NCBI RefSeq assembly: GCF_001420695.1
Contig: NZ_LJJB01000007.1
Coordinates: forward strand, 1,065,890-1,129,889
Source: Brevibacillus choshinensis
GTDB lineage: Bacteria; Bacillota; Bacilli; Brevibacillales; Brevibacillaceae
DNA: 64,000 bases
Reading direction: 5' to 3'
Shown here: positions 8,624 to 17,364 of the stretch, piece after piece
Layout: each line of letters opens with the position of its first letter
Position numbering within the stretch: position 1 is the stretch's first letter
Translations under genes and position numbers: made by a program
Notes under the pieces: model-generated
What the model saw: only the letters and a program-made list of their open reading frames with translations
What the model was told of the DNA's origin: nothing
Databases searched by the model: none

Positions 8624-9064
8624 ATGGCTTCCGTTCTGTTGCTAAATGGACCCAATCTCAATTTATTGGGGACGCGGGAACCCGGAGTATATGGAAGTGA
8701 AACGCTCGAAGACTTGGTCACAAACCTGAATAAGGTGATGGAAGAGCTGGGCGGCAGTCTAGAGCATCTTCAGTCCAACCACGAAGGTGTGCTGATCGAC
8801 GCGATTCATCGGGCAAAAGGCGTACATGATGGAATCTTGATCAATCCAGGCGCATTTACTCACTACAGCTACGCGCTTCGTGACGCTTTCGCGAGCATTG
8901 CGCTGCCTACCGTCGAAGTACATATCTCAAATATTCATGCAAGAGAAGAGTTCCGCCATCATTCTGTCATTGCACCGGTAGTCATCGGGCAAGTAGTCGG
9001 TTTGGGTATGGATGGGTACGAGTGGGCATTGCGCGCCCTCGTGCGTAAAATCGAGAAAAAATAA
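8624..9064 (+). CDS. aroQ: Type II 3-dehydroquinate dehydratase
   Basis: Converts 3-dehydroquinate to 3-dehydroshikimate in the shikimate pathway; type II enzymes form dodecamers. The 146-aa length is normal. Seen: NGPNLNLLGTREPGVYG with the catalytic Tyr, SNHEG, INPGAFTHYSYALRDA with the catalytic Asn, and EVHISNIHAREEFRHHS with the His and the second Arg. A GGGAGGGATG site precedes the ATG by the usual distance. The next gene, the YqhT peptidase, begins 37 bases on, as in B. subtilis (yqhS-yqhT-efp). Confidence 0.95.
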   Translation: MASVLLLNGPNLNLLGTREPGVYGSETLEDLVTNLNKVMEELGGSLEHLQSNHEGVLIDAIHRAKGVHDGILINPGAFTHYSYALRDAFASIALPTVEVHISNIHAREEFRHHSVIAPVVIGQVVGLGMDGYEWALRALVRKIEKK

Positions 9065-9101
9065 ACCAATCAGGTTGTTATAGGAAGGGGAGGATGTTGT
9101 C

Positions 9102-10172
9102 ATGCAACAACGTCTGGACAAATTACGTGAGGCTTTGGCGAATCTGGGTGCAGATGCACTGATCACGGAGAAAGCGGAGAACCGCTTTTATTTTAGTGGG
9201 TTCACTGGCTCTACGGGTTGGGTGGTCGTCACTGAAAAAGAAGCATTCCTGGTAACAGATTTCCGTTATGTTGAGCAAGCAGGGGAGCAGGCTCCTCATT
9301 TCACGATTGTCAATAACGAGCGCAAGGCAACCGAAGCTATTGCGAAGCTGTTGAATGAAAAAGGAGTAAAACGACTGGCATTTGAAAGCTCTGTTTCTTT
9401 TAATACTCACCTGGAATGGAGTAAAGCTTTTGAAGGCGTGGAGCTCGTCGCGACGAACGGTCTGCTCGAGAAAATTCGAATGTTTAAGGATGAATCCGAA
9501 ATGGTTATCATCCGAGAAGCCGTTCGTATCGCAGAAGCCGGTTTTGAGCATATTCAAAGCTATATCAAGCCGGGCGTGCGGGAAGAAGATGTAGCGTTGG
9601 AATTGGAGTTCTTCATGCGCAAGCAAGGCGCGTCCGGCTCTGCTTTTGACATGATCGTAGCCTCTGGGCCACGCGGTGCTTTGCCACACGGTCGAGCGAG
9701 TGAAAAAGTCATTCAAGCTGGCGAAATGGTTACCCTTGACTTTGGGGCGGCTTACAAAGGCTACAACTCAGACATTACTCGCACCTTATCTGTAGGGGAA
9801 CCAAGCCCGAAAATGAAAGAAATCTACGACATCGTTCTGCGTGCTCAAATCGCAGGGGTGGAGGCGTTGAAGCCAGGTGTGACTGCGAAAGCGGCAGATG
9901 CTGCGACACGTGACATCATTACTGCAGCGGGCTACGGGGATTGCTATGGTCACAGCGCAGGTCACGGTCTCGGAATAGAAGTGCATGAGCTGCCAGGACT
10001 CTCTACCGTGAGCACTTTTGTTTTGGAGCCGGGCATGCTGGTAACGATGGAGCCAGGGATTTATGTGAGTGGGTTGGGAGGCGTTCGGATCGAGGATGAC
10101 GTCCTGATCACAGCTGGTGGACACGAGGTTCTGAACAAGTCTACGAAAGAGTTGATCATTTTGCCGGTGTAA
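9102..10172 (+). CDS. yqhT: Xaa-Pro (M24) aminopeptidase YqhT
   Basis: A 356-aa cytoplasmic two-metal peptidase of the M24B family that removes residues before proline. The N-terminal creatinase-like domain (1-130) is followed by the pita-bread domain. Metal ligands are all visible: DFGAAYKGYNSDITRT (two Asp), GHSAGHGLGIEVHE (His), MEPGIYV (Glu) and VRIEDDVLI (Glu). The ATG follows GGGGAGGATG. It is directly followed by efp, whose product helps translate proline runs, a conserved pairing. Confidence 0.93.
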   Translation: MQQRLDKLREALANLGADALITEKAENRFYFSGFTGSTGWVVVTEKEAFLVTDFRYVEQAGEQAPHFTIVNNERKATEAIAKLLNEKGVKRLAFESSVSFNTHLEWSKAFEGVELVATNGLLEKIRMFKDESEMVIIREAVRIAEAGFEHIQSYIKPGVREEDVALELEFFMRKQGASGSAFDMIVASGPRGALPHGRASEKVIQAGEMVTLDFGAAYKGYNSDITRTLSVGEPSPKMKEIYDIVLRAQIAGVEALKPGVTAKAADAATRDIITAAGYGDCYGHSAGHGLGIEVHELPGLSTVSTFVLEPGMLVTMEPGIYVSGLGGVRIEDDVLITAGGHEVLNKSTKELIILPV

Positions 10173-10213
10173 TTTATACTTATTCTGTTATCGATTGATT
10201 TGGGAGGACTACC

Positions 10214-10771
10214 ATGATCTCTGTGAATGATTTTCGGACAGGTTTGACGATCGAAGTGGACGGCAATATCTTTACGGTTCTTGAGTTTCAACACGTGAAA
10301 CCGGGTAAAGGTGCTGCGTTCGTTCGCTCCAAACTGCGTAACCTGCGTAGTGGTAATACCACTGAAATGACCTTCCGTGGCGGCGAAAAAGTAAATCCTG
10401 CGCGGATTGAATCCAACACCATGCAATACTTGTATGCAAGTGGCGATGAGTACACTTTCATGAATACCGAAACGTATGAGCAAATGACGTTCACTCACAA
10501 ACAAATTGAGCGTGAACTGCGTTTCCTAAAAGAAAACATGAACGTACAAATCATGCAGTACAACGGCGAAACCATTGGAATTCAACTGCCAAATACAGTT
10601 GAGCTCGTGGTAACCGAGTGTGAGCCAGGCGTAAAAGGCGATACCGCTTCCAACGTAACGAAAAAAGCTACTCTGGAAACAGGTTTTGTCGTGAACGTGC
10701 CACTCTTCGTAGAAGAAGGCGAGCGTCTCATCATCGATACTCGTTCCGAAGCTTACGTATCTCGCGCTTAA
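10214..10771 (+). CDS. efp: Translation elongation factor P
   Basis: EF-P binds stalled ribosomes between the P and E sites and speeds peptide bonds at polyproline. The 185-aa length and three-domain beta structure are standard. The loop [10 protein letters not shown] places Lys32 at the tip that in Bacillus EF-P receives a 5-aminopentanol group. The C-terminal [17 protein letters not shown] is typical. A GGGAGGAC site precedes the ATG, 41 bases after yqhT. Confidence 0.97.
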   Translation: MISVNDFRTGLTIEVDGNIFTVLEFQHVKPGKGAAFVRSKLRNLRSGNTTEMTFRGGEKVNPARIESNTMQYLYASGDEYTFMNTETYEQMTFTHKQIERELRFLKENMNVQIMQYNGETIGIQLPNTVELVVTECEPGVKGDTASNVTKKATLETGFVVNVPLFVEEGERLIIDTRSEAYVSRA

Positions 10772-10790
10772 TAGCTGCGGGTAAGAAAAA

Positions 10791-10824
10791 AGGCAGTACC
10801 CACAAACGGGTGCTGCCTTTTTTT
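10791..10824. terminator. Bidirectional terminator between efp and the DUF441 gene
   Basis: An 11-bp stem with one mismatch (10791-10801 with 10808-10818), followed by a T run and preceded by an A run, serves both convergent genes. Confidence 0.92.
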
Positions 10825-10837
10825 ATTGTAGAGAACC

Positions 10838-11311
10838 TTAACGACCTCCCAGCCATTCCCACAGCTTTAGGACGAACGCCGTAATGCCGGCAGCCATGAG
10901 TGGCCCAACGGGAATGCCTCGCAAAAAGACGATGCCGATAATCGAACCGATGACTAATCCCACGATCATATGAGGCTCGGTGCGTAGTAAGTCGAGACCT
11001 TTCCCGTTCATCCACGTTGCGATGGCACCACCAGCGAGCGCCGTTAAACCGATGACTGTGGTAAAGAGGGGCGCCACGTCTTTCCACGATATTTTTTCAC
11101 TGGCGAATGGAACGAGCACCGAGATGGTCAAAAAGAGCAATCCCAACTCAAGTCCTCGCCTTTCAACCGTTGGGAAAAAGCGTTCCAGCGCCGTAAGCTT
11201 CAATACCAAAAGGATGCTCGCGGCAGTCGCAATGATCGGTGAACGGCCAATTAACCCTATGACGATCAGGATGACGAGCATCACTTCTCCAGACATCATT
11301 GGCATCATCAA
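10838..11311 (-). CDS. DUF441 family membrane protein
   Basis: A 157-aa protein with four to five membrane segments. Seen: the family-type centre [11 protein letters not shown]-like stretch (here [17 protein letters not shown]) and [20 protein letters not shown], followed by the conserved [11 protein letters not shown]. The start ATG at 11311 is preceded by AGGGG; two further Met codons are close by. Function is unknown. It lies 27 bases beyond comB on the same strand and may be in the same transcript. Confidence 0.85.
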   Translation of the reverse strand: MMMPMMSGEVMLVILIVIGLIGRSPIIATAASILLVLKLTALERFFPTVERRGLELGLLFLTISVLVPFASEKISWKDVAPLFTTVIGLTALAGGAIATWMNGKGLDLLRTEPHMIVGLVIGSIIGIVFLRGIPVGPLMAAGITAFVLKLWEWLGGR

Positions 11312-11338
11312 AACCCCTGTCCCTGTTCTCCTTTCACT

Positions 11339-12055
11339 TTATGAGACAAGGTGTGGGAGTATTCGTTTCTCCTTGATGTACGGGACAATCCGATACTGAT
11401 CGATCTTTGCGCAGTACTGAACATCATTGGTGAAATGGTGCTGGATCAACCGCTTTCCTGTGGTCGTCTGCGGCAACAGCTCTCCGATTTTGTCGGCAAA
11501 GTAGAGGTAGCTCGCTTTTAATGCTTCGCCAAGGTCACAGACTTGAAAATGCGAAGACATTTTTTGCGCCTGGACGATCATGAGTCCGGCTGCCAAGCCA
11601 TCTTCTAGGGCAAATTCAGAACGGGTTCCGGCACAGTAGAGCGTGATGTCCAAATGAAAGGTAAGGGCGTAGGTCATGCAAGCTGTAGCGTTGAGAAAGC
11701 AGCCGATAAGTAGAGACGTAGCGCGTTCTGCTTTTTGAATGGCACGGGTTCCGTTGGTAGTCGTCAGGATCAACTGGTTCCCTGTCTTTTCACAGGCTGC
11801 AATTTCGGTGGGAGAATTATTGTAATCAAAGTCGGGTATCTTCCGACAGTGTCGCTCGCCAGCCAGGATGCAATCGGCAGTACGAAAGGAATTGGCCTGG
11901 CCGATGGTCTCGACGGGAATAACGGTAGAAAAACCATTGCCCAGAGCCGTCACGATGGTACTGGACGCACGCAGCACATCAATCACGATAACGACGTGGT
12001 TGCTGATTTGATCAAACCGGATTTCCTCCACGGTCGATACGACTTCTATTCGCAA
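11339..12055 (-). CDS. comB: 2-phosphosulfolactate phosphatase
   Basis: Removes phosphate from 2-phosphosulfolactate to give sulfolactate. Seen in 238 aa: VVIVIDVLRASSTIVTAL near the N-terminus, the GER-containing loop, DYNNSPTEI, LTTTNGTRAI and YCAGTRSEFALEDGLAAG, the conserved blocks of ComB. The start is a TTG at 12055, 8 bases after GGGAGG, overlapping the end of comA by 10 bases, so translation is probably coupled. In B. subtilis the equivalent YitC works with YitD, and sulfolactate is a major spore solute; a spore role here is inference. Confidence 0.92.
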   Translation of the reverse strand: MRIEVVSTVEEIRFDQISNHVVIVIDVLRASSTIVTALGNGFSTVIPVETIGQANSFRTADCILAGERHCRKIPDFDYNNSPTEIAACEKTGNQLILTTTNGTRAIQKAERATSLLIGCFLNATACMTYALTFHLDITLYCAGTRSEFALEDGLAAGLMIVQAQKMSSHFQVCDLGEALKASYLYFADKIGELLPQTTTGKRLIQHHFTNDVQYCAKIDQYRIVPYIKEKRILPHLVS

Positions 12056-12867
12056 GGGGCTGACCTCCCTGCCTCCATGATGGCAGCGGTATCGCCTCGC
12101 AAGCCCCGCCGCAATGTTTCCACGGACAAGACATCCTGATAGCAGACATTTCCGAGATTGACGTCATTGCCCAACGCACAGATTAGACTGACTTGTTGTT
12201 CCTTTTGAGGGGCTTCCCAGATCAATTTACTGGCTTTGTCACCAGCGGTTCTAACAATATCGAGGACAAACTGGTCATCGGCACGACCATCTTTGTCAAA
12301 AATGCCGACCGTCCCACTTTCACGCGCTTCTACAATCACGTGACTCGCACCTGCGTCGAGATCGGCATGTAAGGTCTCCAACAGTTCTTCGCGTTCTGCA
12401 CGATAATCCGAAGCCTTTTTACCGACCTCGGTATAGACCACCAACCCGGCTTCTACTCCGGCAATGATGGCATCCCGACGCTGCTTATGGCTGAGCGGGA
12501 AGGTCCCGTCGGATATTTCCACGGCGTTAAATCCTGAGGACACAATGTGGTTCAAATAATCCAAGACAGGTGATTGTCGCAGTGCAACCTCAAAGAAGGT
12601 GCCACCCGGCATGATATGCAACCCGTACTGGACGGCCAGACTCAATTTTTGTTTCAGGATCGAAGGGGTGTAGAGGGCAGACGTTCCAAAGCCTAATTTG
12701 TATATGTCGAAATAGGGGGCGGCCATTTCCAGTAAATCACGATAGGCGGTCAGTCCAACGCCTTTGTCAATGACCATCGTTAATCCCTTGTCGCGCGGTT
12801 TTTCTCGCTTGTACCCGGATGGATTTGCCCAATTGGCGAGCAGCAAGGGATGGTCGGAGTCTAGCAT
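12046..12867 (-). CDS. comA: Phosphosulfolactate synthase
   Basis: Adds sulfite to phosphoenolpyruvate to form 2-phosphosulfolactate. A TIM-barrel protein; seen: KGLTMVIDKGVGL, YKLGFGTSALY, IMPGGTFFEVAL, FNAVEISDGTFPL, YTEVGKK and VIVEARESG, all ComA hallmarks. An open frame extends to an ATG at 12945, but that start has no ribosome site. The ATG at 12867 lies 8 bases after GAGGA and gives 273 aa, closer to family length; 12882 is another option. comA and comB overlap, and DUF441 follows. Confidence 0.9.
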   Translation of the reverse strand: MLDSDHPLLLANWANPSGYKREKPRDKGLTMVIDKGVGLTAYRDLLEMAAPYFDIYKLGFGTSALYTPSILKQKLSLAVQYGLHIMPGGTFFEVALRQSPVLDYLNHIVSSGFNAVEISDGTFPLSHKQRRDAIIAGVEAGLVVYTEVGKKASDYRAEREELLETLHADLDAGASHVIVEARESGTVGIFDKDGRADDQFVLDIVRTAGDKASKLIWEAPQKEQQVSLICALGNDVNLGNVCYQDVLSVETLRRGLRGDTAAIMEAGRSAPCE

Positions 12868-13019
12868 AGGCTGTTTCCTCATTTCTTCTAGGCGGTATGG
12901 TTCAGTGTATGCCTCAAATGGAGCAGGAGTGAGCCTAGTGCCCATAGGCGATCGCCCAGTCTTTAAGTGCTGAATGAAGCAGGTACAAGCATAGAGTGGA
13001 AAGAGGGGGGACGAGGAGC

Positions 13020-13283
13020 ATGTGGGAAAAAGCGATAGTGGGAATGGCGGCGCTAAGAATATTATCAGGCAGTATCGAAATCTTAGCTGCTCTGTTGATC
13101 TTGAAAGTGAATGAAGTGGAAAAGGCCTTGGTGATCAATTCTGGACTGGCGATTGTAGGACCCATTGTATTGATCACGACCACAACAATCGGGCTGCTCG
13201 GGATGTCAGACCGTATCAGCTATGCCAAAATTGCCTGGATCTTGGTCGGAATTTCTTGCATTTTAATTGGAGTTCGTAAATAA
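13020..13283 (+). CDS. yqhV: YqhV-like DUF2619 membrane protein
   Basis: An 87-aa protein with three hydrophobic stretches. Seen: AALRILSGSIEILAALLILK near the N-terminus and a C-terminal ISCILIGVRK. It matches YqhV in size and position just before the spoIIIA operon. The ATG at 13020 lies 10 bases after a GGGGGG run. Function is unknown; the gene is conserved among spore formers. Confidence 0.85.
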   Translation: MWEKAIVGMAALRILSGSIEILAALLILKVNEVEKALVINSGLAIVGPIVLITTTTIGLLGMSDRISYAKIAWILVGISCILIGVRK

Positions 13284-13362
13284 CATCGGAAAATCCAGTT
13301 CCTTCCACTGGTAGAATCGCACATCTCTGGGAACGATAGAGGAGAGTGTACTAGAGGAGGGG

Positions 13363-13863
13363 ATGGCCTTGCTGGAAACGTTGACAGAGCGGATTTCGTA
13401 TCTGCGTGGTCTGGCTGACGGACTGGATGTGACTGAGAAAAGCGCAGAAGGCAAATTGCTCGCAGAGATCGTGGGAATTCTCGATGAAATGCAAGTGGAG
13501 TTCCGCGAGCTACATACGCGTATCGAGGAAACAGAGGATTACCTTGAGGCGATCGACGAAGATCTGGAGGATGTCGAGCTGTTCTTGTTAGAGAATGAGG
13601 AGGAGCTGTACGCAACGGTCACGGATTGTGATGACAGCGATGATACCGAATATGCGACGTACTATGATCTGGATGATGACGAAGATGCCAATGTGTACGA
13701 GACTATGGACGATGAACATTTGGAGACGAGCTACGAATTCGCATGTCCATCGTGCCATGAAATGATATTCTTACACGAAGGTGTCGATGAGGACGGATAC
13801 TATCACTTTATTATCGAGCCCTACCAGAACGAATCAGAGATTCAGGCGATCAATCCTACTTGA
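13363..13863 (+). CDS. Acidic CD1247-N-terminal-type protein
   Basis: A 166-aa very acidic protein. The first 90 residues are helical and coiled-coil-like (LTERISYLRGLADGLDV, then repeated Glu-rich heptads). A D/E-rich linker follows, then a small CPSCHE motif near residue 127 that could be half of a metal-binding knuckle. Similar proteins lie between efp and spoIIIAA in clostridia (CD1247 type), so position supports the family. The GAGGAGG site is close to the ATG. Function unknown; it is not in the spoIIIA transcript because a terminator follows. Confidence 0.75.
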   Translation: MALLETLTERISYLRGLADGLDVTEKSAEGKLLAEIVGILDEMQVEFRELHTRIEETEDYLEAIDEDLEDVELFLLENEEELYATVTDCDDSDDTEYATYYDLDDDEDANVYETMDDEHLETSYEFACPSCHEMIFLHEGVDEDGYYHFIIEPYQNESEIQAINPT

Positions 13864-13893
13864 ACAAGTCGTGGATGGTTGACTGATCACGAG

Positions 13894-13931
13894 CCTGCCC
13901 CTTGTGTACGAAGCAAAGGGCAGGTTTTTTT
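13894..13931 (+). terminator. Terminator before the spoIIIA operon
   Basis: CCTGCCCCTT (13894-13903) pairs with AAAGGGCAGG (up to 13924) and is followed by seven T. Confidence 0.88.
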
Positions 13932-13971
13932 CTGTCAGGATGATCTGGGAGGCTCGGTTCTACTTTTTAGC

Positions 13972-13999
13972 ATAAATCTCGTCCGACACTGCATAGGAT
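13972..13999 (+). promoter_or_regulatory. Candidate sigma-E promoter of the spoIIIA operon
   Basis: ATA at 13972-13974, 17 bases, then CATAGGAT at 13992-13999, against the sigma-E pattern ATA-(16-18)-CATACAnT. In B. subtilis this operon is sigma-E dependent. The -10 has two mismatches. Confidence 0.5.
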
Positions 14000-14062
14000 G
14001 GAGGTAAGTCAATGTGGACAAAGGCTGGATGAACATCTGGCCACAAAAGGAGGGTATTAGCT

Positions 14063-15025
14063 GTGAGAGAGATTATGGCGATCTTGCCGGCTTCCGTACG
14101 AAGCATTCTGAGCGCCCTTCCCTCCGCGGTCAGAGAGCATCTGGAGGAAATACGGCTACGGCAAAATCAGCCACTAGAAATTCGCTACGGCCAGCAGTCC
14201 AGTTACGTGACACCGAGCGGGCAGCTCACCTCCATCGCCAGGCAAGGCTGGGTGTTTACCGAAGAAAATGCGGTCAAGCTACTTAATCAGGTAAGCCAGC
14301 ATTCGCTCTACGCCCTAGAGGAAGAGCTGAAGCGAGGGTACATCACTGTGGTCGGTGGTCACCGGATTGGCATTGCGGGAAAAGTCGTATTGGATGGAGG
14401 AGAAGTAAAGGGGATACGGGATGTGACCAGCTTCAACATCCGCATCGCTCGCGAAAAAAAGGGCGCTGCTCTCAAGGTCATGCCGTACTTGTTTGAGGCT
14501 GGAAAGCTGCTCAATACCCTGATCATCTCTCCGCCACAGTGCGGGAAAACGACGCTGCTGCGTGACATGGCTCGATCCATTAGCTACGGCAGTGAGTGGT
14601 CCTCGAGTCGCAAGGTGGGGATTGTGGACGAGCGTTCTGAGCTGGCAGGTTGCCTGCAGGGCGTGCCACAACGCGATGTCGGACCTCGCACAGATGTGCT
14701 GGATGCTTGTCCGAAAGCAGCGGGTATGATGATGCTCATCCGTTCGATGTCTCCTGATGTGCTGATCGTGGACGAGGTGGGGCGCTCGGAGGATGGGGAC
14801 GCCGTCTGGGAAGCAATCCACGCAGGTGTCGCGGTGATCTGCTCTGCACATGGAGCGGATGTGTCCGAGGTGGCACAAAGGCCCATGTTAGGCAAGCTGA
14901 TCAAGCATGGCGCCTTCTCGCGTTATATCGTACTCAGCCGTGCCAAAGGCGTTGGTACCATCCAGGCCATCTACGACCAACAACTGAATCTGGTGGAAAA
15001 GGAGAAGGTGGCATGGTCAAGCTGA
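14063..15025 (+). CDS. spoIIIAA: Stage III sporulation protein AA, ATPase
   Basis: The secretion-type ATPase of the SpoIIIA-SpoIIQ channel that links mother cell and forespore, acting in the mother cell. Seen in 320 aa: Walker A PQCGKTTLLRD, KVGIVDERSELAGC, and Walker B DVLIVDEVGR followed by the HG motif in CSAHGADV. The start is a GTG 9 bases after GGAGGG. It is the first of eight tightly packed genes and overlaps spoIIIAB by 13 bases. Confidence 0.96.
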   Translation: MREIMAILPASVRSILSALPSAVREHLEEIRLRQNQPLEIRYGQQSSYVTPSGQLTSIARQGWVFTEENAVKLLNQVSQHSLYALEEELKRGYITVVGGHRIGIAGKVVLDGGEVKGIRDVTSFNIRIAREKKGAALKVMPYLFEAGKLLNTLIISPPQCGKTTLLRDMARSISYGSEWSSSRKVGIVDERSELAGCLQGVPQRDVGPRTDVLDACPKAAGMMMLIRSMSPDVLIVDEVGRSEDGDAVWEAIHAGVAVICSAHGADVSEVAQRPMLGKLIKHGAFSRYIVLSRAKGVGTIQAIYDQQLNLVEKEKVAWSS

Positions 15026-15531
15026 TTGGAGCAGTGCTCATCCTGTTTTCCGCTTCTATGGTCGGCTGGCAGATCGGAAGGTATTACGCGTATCGGCCGA
15101 TCCAACTGAGGGCCTTGCTCGTCGCTCTGCAGATGCTGGAGACAGAAATTGTTTACGGCTTGACACCACTGCATCGTGCCTTTGTCAAGGTAGGAAACCG
15201 AGTGACCGAAGATGTCGGCAAAATGTTTCTCATGGCAGCAGAACTGCTTGTGACGGAGAAGGCACAATCCGCAGAAGAGTCGCTGCGCCAGGCGATGAGC
15301 CAACACTGGTCACACACAGCGCTGCGCAAGCAAGAGGGAGACGTCCTGGCAAGTCTGGGGCAGGTCCTCGGTTCATCCGATAGGGAGGATCAGCAAAAGC
15401 ATTTGCGGCTGGCGGTCACCCATTTGCGGGGACTGGAGGAAGAAGCGCGTGTCGAGCAGGTGAAATACGAAAAAATGTACAAAAGTCTTGGGTTTTTGGG
15501 TGGACTGCTGGTCGTCATCCTGATGTTCTAA
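15013..15531 (+). CDS. spoIIIAB: Stage III sporulation protein AB
   Basis: A 172-aa protein with a membrane segment at each end (about residues 3-20 and 155-172) and an all-helical domain between them; it belongs to the GspF-like/AB family thought to form the inner-membrane platform of the channel. The C-terminal YKSLGFLGGLLVVIL is characteristic. The ATG lies inside the end of spoIIIAA behind GGAGAAGGTG, suggesting coupled translation. Confidence 0.95.
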   Translation: MVKLIGAVLILFSASMVGWQIGRYYAYRPIQLRALLVALQMLETEIVYGLTPLHRAFVKVGNRVTEDVGKMFLMAAELLVTEKAQSAEESLRQAMSQHWSHTALRKQEGDVLASLGQVLGSSDREDQQKHLRLAVTHLRGLEEEARVEQVKYEKMYKSLGFLGGLLVVILMF

Positions 15532-15547
15532 AGGCGAGGTGTTCACA

Positions 15548-15751
15548 GTGGGTTTTGATTTGACACCTGTTTTCCAGATCGGAGCGGTAGGATTCATAAC
15601 AGCGATCCTGCATGCCATCCTCAAGCAGGCAGGCAAGGAAGAAATCGCGCATTGGGCTACGCTGGTAGGGTTTGTCATCGTTTTGTACATGGTGTCCCAC
15701 TACATCGGCGACTTGTTTACCGAGGTGAAACGCGTCTTCCTGTTCAACTGA
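15548..15751 (+). CDS. spoIIIAC: Stage III sporulation protein AC
   Basis: A 67-aa protein with two membrane helices, part of the SpoIIIA channel platform. The GTG at 15548, preceded by AAGGCGAGGT, gives MGFDLTPVFQIGAVG, which aligns with the start of B. subtilis SpoIIIAC; a GTG three codons earlier is less likely. The C-terminus VKRVFLFN matches the family. Confidence 0.95.
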   Translation: MGFDLTPVFQIGAVGFITAILHAILKQAGKEEIAHWATLVGFVIVLYMVSHYIGDLFTEVKRVFLFN

Positions 15752-15764
15752 GGAGGGAAGGCAA

Positions 15765-16154
15765 ATGGAAATCGTACAAATCGTCGGGCTCGGGCTGGTG
15801 GCGACGATTCTCGCGCTGGTCATCAAAGAGCAAAAGCCGATGTTCGCTTTCTTGCTGGCGATCGCGAGCGGCGTCATCATCTTTTACTTTCTAGTAGGAA
15901 AAATTGCCGAAGTGATTCGAATCCTCGAACGGTTAGCTGTTCAGGCGGATTTGAACCTCGTATTTCTGGAGACGATACTCAAAATAATTGGAATTGCCTA
16001 TATCGCTGAATTCGGTGCTCAAATGACCCGGGATGCTGGACAAGGAGCAATCGCCTCGAAGATTGAGCTGGCAGGTAAAGTCCTCATTTTGGTCATGGCA
16101 GTACCGATCATCCAGATCATCATCGAAACCGTGATCGACTTGTTGCCTGCGTGA
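15765..16154 (+). CDS. spoIIIAD: Stage III sporulation protein AD
   Basis: A 129-aa protein with three to four membrane helices. Seen: MEIVQIVGLGLVATILALVI, followed by KEQKP, the conserved FLETILKIIGIAYIAEFG and the C-terminal VPIIQIIIETVIDLLP. A GGAGGGAAGG site lies 14 bases after spoIIIAC. Its stop overlaps the region where spoIIIAE begins. Confidence 0.96.
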   Translation: MEIVQIVGLGLVATILALVIKEQKPMFAFLLAIASGVIIFYFLVGKIAEVIRILERLAVQADLNLVFLETILKIIGIAYIAEFGAQMTRDAGQGAIASKIELAGKVLILVMAVPIIQIIIETVIDLLPA

Positions 16155-16171
16155 AGGGAGGTTGGGTGTCC

Positions 16172-17356
16172 GTGGGTCGTTCCAGCAAAATAATCATTTT
16201 GATGCTGCTGTTTCTGTTTTTGCCGATAGGAGCCGTATCTGCTGCGCAGACACCAACTTCCGGACCGATTAATCAGCTGGTCCAACAACAGGTAGACCAT
16301 TTGCAGCTGGAGCGTGTGGAGCAGTACTGGCAACAGCTCCAGCGCGAGTACAAGGGCTACCTACCAGACCTCAAATCGCCGGGCTTTATTCAACTGCTGA
16401 TGCAACAAGGGGATTTCAGTTTTTCTGGCGTGCTGAAAGGGATGGGCAAGTTCGTCTTTCACGAAATTCTGATGAATGGCAAGCTGCTCAGCTCCATCAT
16501 TATCATTACGGTTTTCGCCATGATTTTGGAAACGATGCAGAATGCCTTTGAAAGAAACGCAGTTTCGACGGTCGCTTATTCCATCGCGTATCTGGTGCTG
16601 ATGGTGCTCGCAATCAACAGCTTTCACCTCGCCATTTCTTACGCCAAGGAAGCGATCACCGACATGTCCGATTTCATGCTGGCGATGATTCCACTCGTAA
16701 TCGCTCTCCTGGCATCCATGGGCAATCTGGCTACCGCGACTATGTTTCATCCGCTCATTATCTTCATGATTAATATAAGCGGCATGATGATCTCTTACGT
16801 GGTGTTCCCGATGCTCTTTCTCTCGGCAATGCTGTCGATTGTCAGCCTGTTTTCGGAAAGATACAAAGTAACTCAGCTGGCGACACTCTTGCGCAATATC
16901 GCGATGGGCGTACTCGGATCGTTTCTCACCATTTTCCTGGCGGTCATCTCCATCCAGGGAGCGACCTCGGCCGTTACGGACGGAGTCACATTGCGAACGG
17001 CGAAGTACATCACAGGGAATTTTATCCCCATTGTCGGGAGGGTGTTCTCGGATGCTGCTGATACCGTTCTTTCCGCCTCTTTGTTAGTCAAAAACGCCGT
17101 TGGTTTGGCTGGAGTCGTCATCTTGATCATCCTGTGCGCCTTTCCAGCCTTGAAGATCCTTGTACTGGCTCTGATCTACAATCTTTCGTCCGCCGTGCTG
17201 CAGCCATTAGGGAACAGTCCTATCATCAGCGCGCTCGGAACGATCGGCAAAAGTCTCTTGTTCGTCTTCGCCGCGCTGGCAACGGTGGGACTCATGTTCT
17301 TTCTGGCGATTACCATCATTATTGCAGCGGGCAATATCTCCATGATGGTTCGGTAG
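16172..17356 (+). CDS. spoIIIAE: Stage III sporulation protein AE
   Basis: The largest membrane subunit of the channel: a signal peptide (about the first 25 residues, cleavage after VSAA), an extracytoplasmic region, then six to eight membrane helices. Seen: FVFHEILMNGKLLSSIIIIT and GRVFSDAADTVLSASLLVKN, typical of SpoIIIAE. The frame is open from 16151. The GTG at 16172 lies 10 bases after GGGAGG; GTG at 16166 lies 4 bases after it. The start is therefore uncertain by two codons. About 394 aa. Confidence 0.95.
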   Translation: MGRSSKIIILMLLFLFLPIGAVSAAQTPTSGPINQLVQQQVDHLQLERVEQYWQQLQREYKGYLPDLKSPGFIQLLMQQGDFSFSGVLKGMGKFVFHEILMNGKLLSSIIIITVFAMILETMQNAFERNAVSTVAYSIAYLVLMVLAINSFHLAISYAKEAITDMSDFMLAMIPLVIALLASMGNLATATMFHPLIIFMINISGMMISYVVFPMLFLSAMLSIVSLFSERYKVTQLATLLRNIAMGVLGSFLTIFLAVISIQGATSAVTDGVTLRTAKYITGNFIPIVGRVFSDAADTVLSASLLVKNAVGLAGVVILIILCAFPALKILVLALIYNLSSAVLQPLGNSPIISALGTIGKSLLFVFAALATVGLMFFLAITIIIAAGNISMMVR

Positions 17357-17364
17357 GTGATGAA

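Noticed and set aside
12868-12945. Longer N-terminus of comA from ATG 12945
   Set aside because: No ribosome site precedes it, and the extra residues have no match in the family. A start at 12867 or 12882 fits better.
14014-14286. 90-codon frame overlapping the spoIIIAA start
   Set aside because: It runs in another frame through the conserved spoIIIAA coding region and shows no family features; it is a shadow frame.
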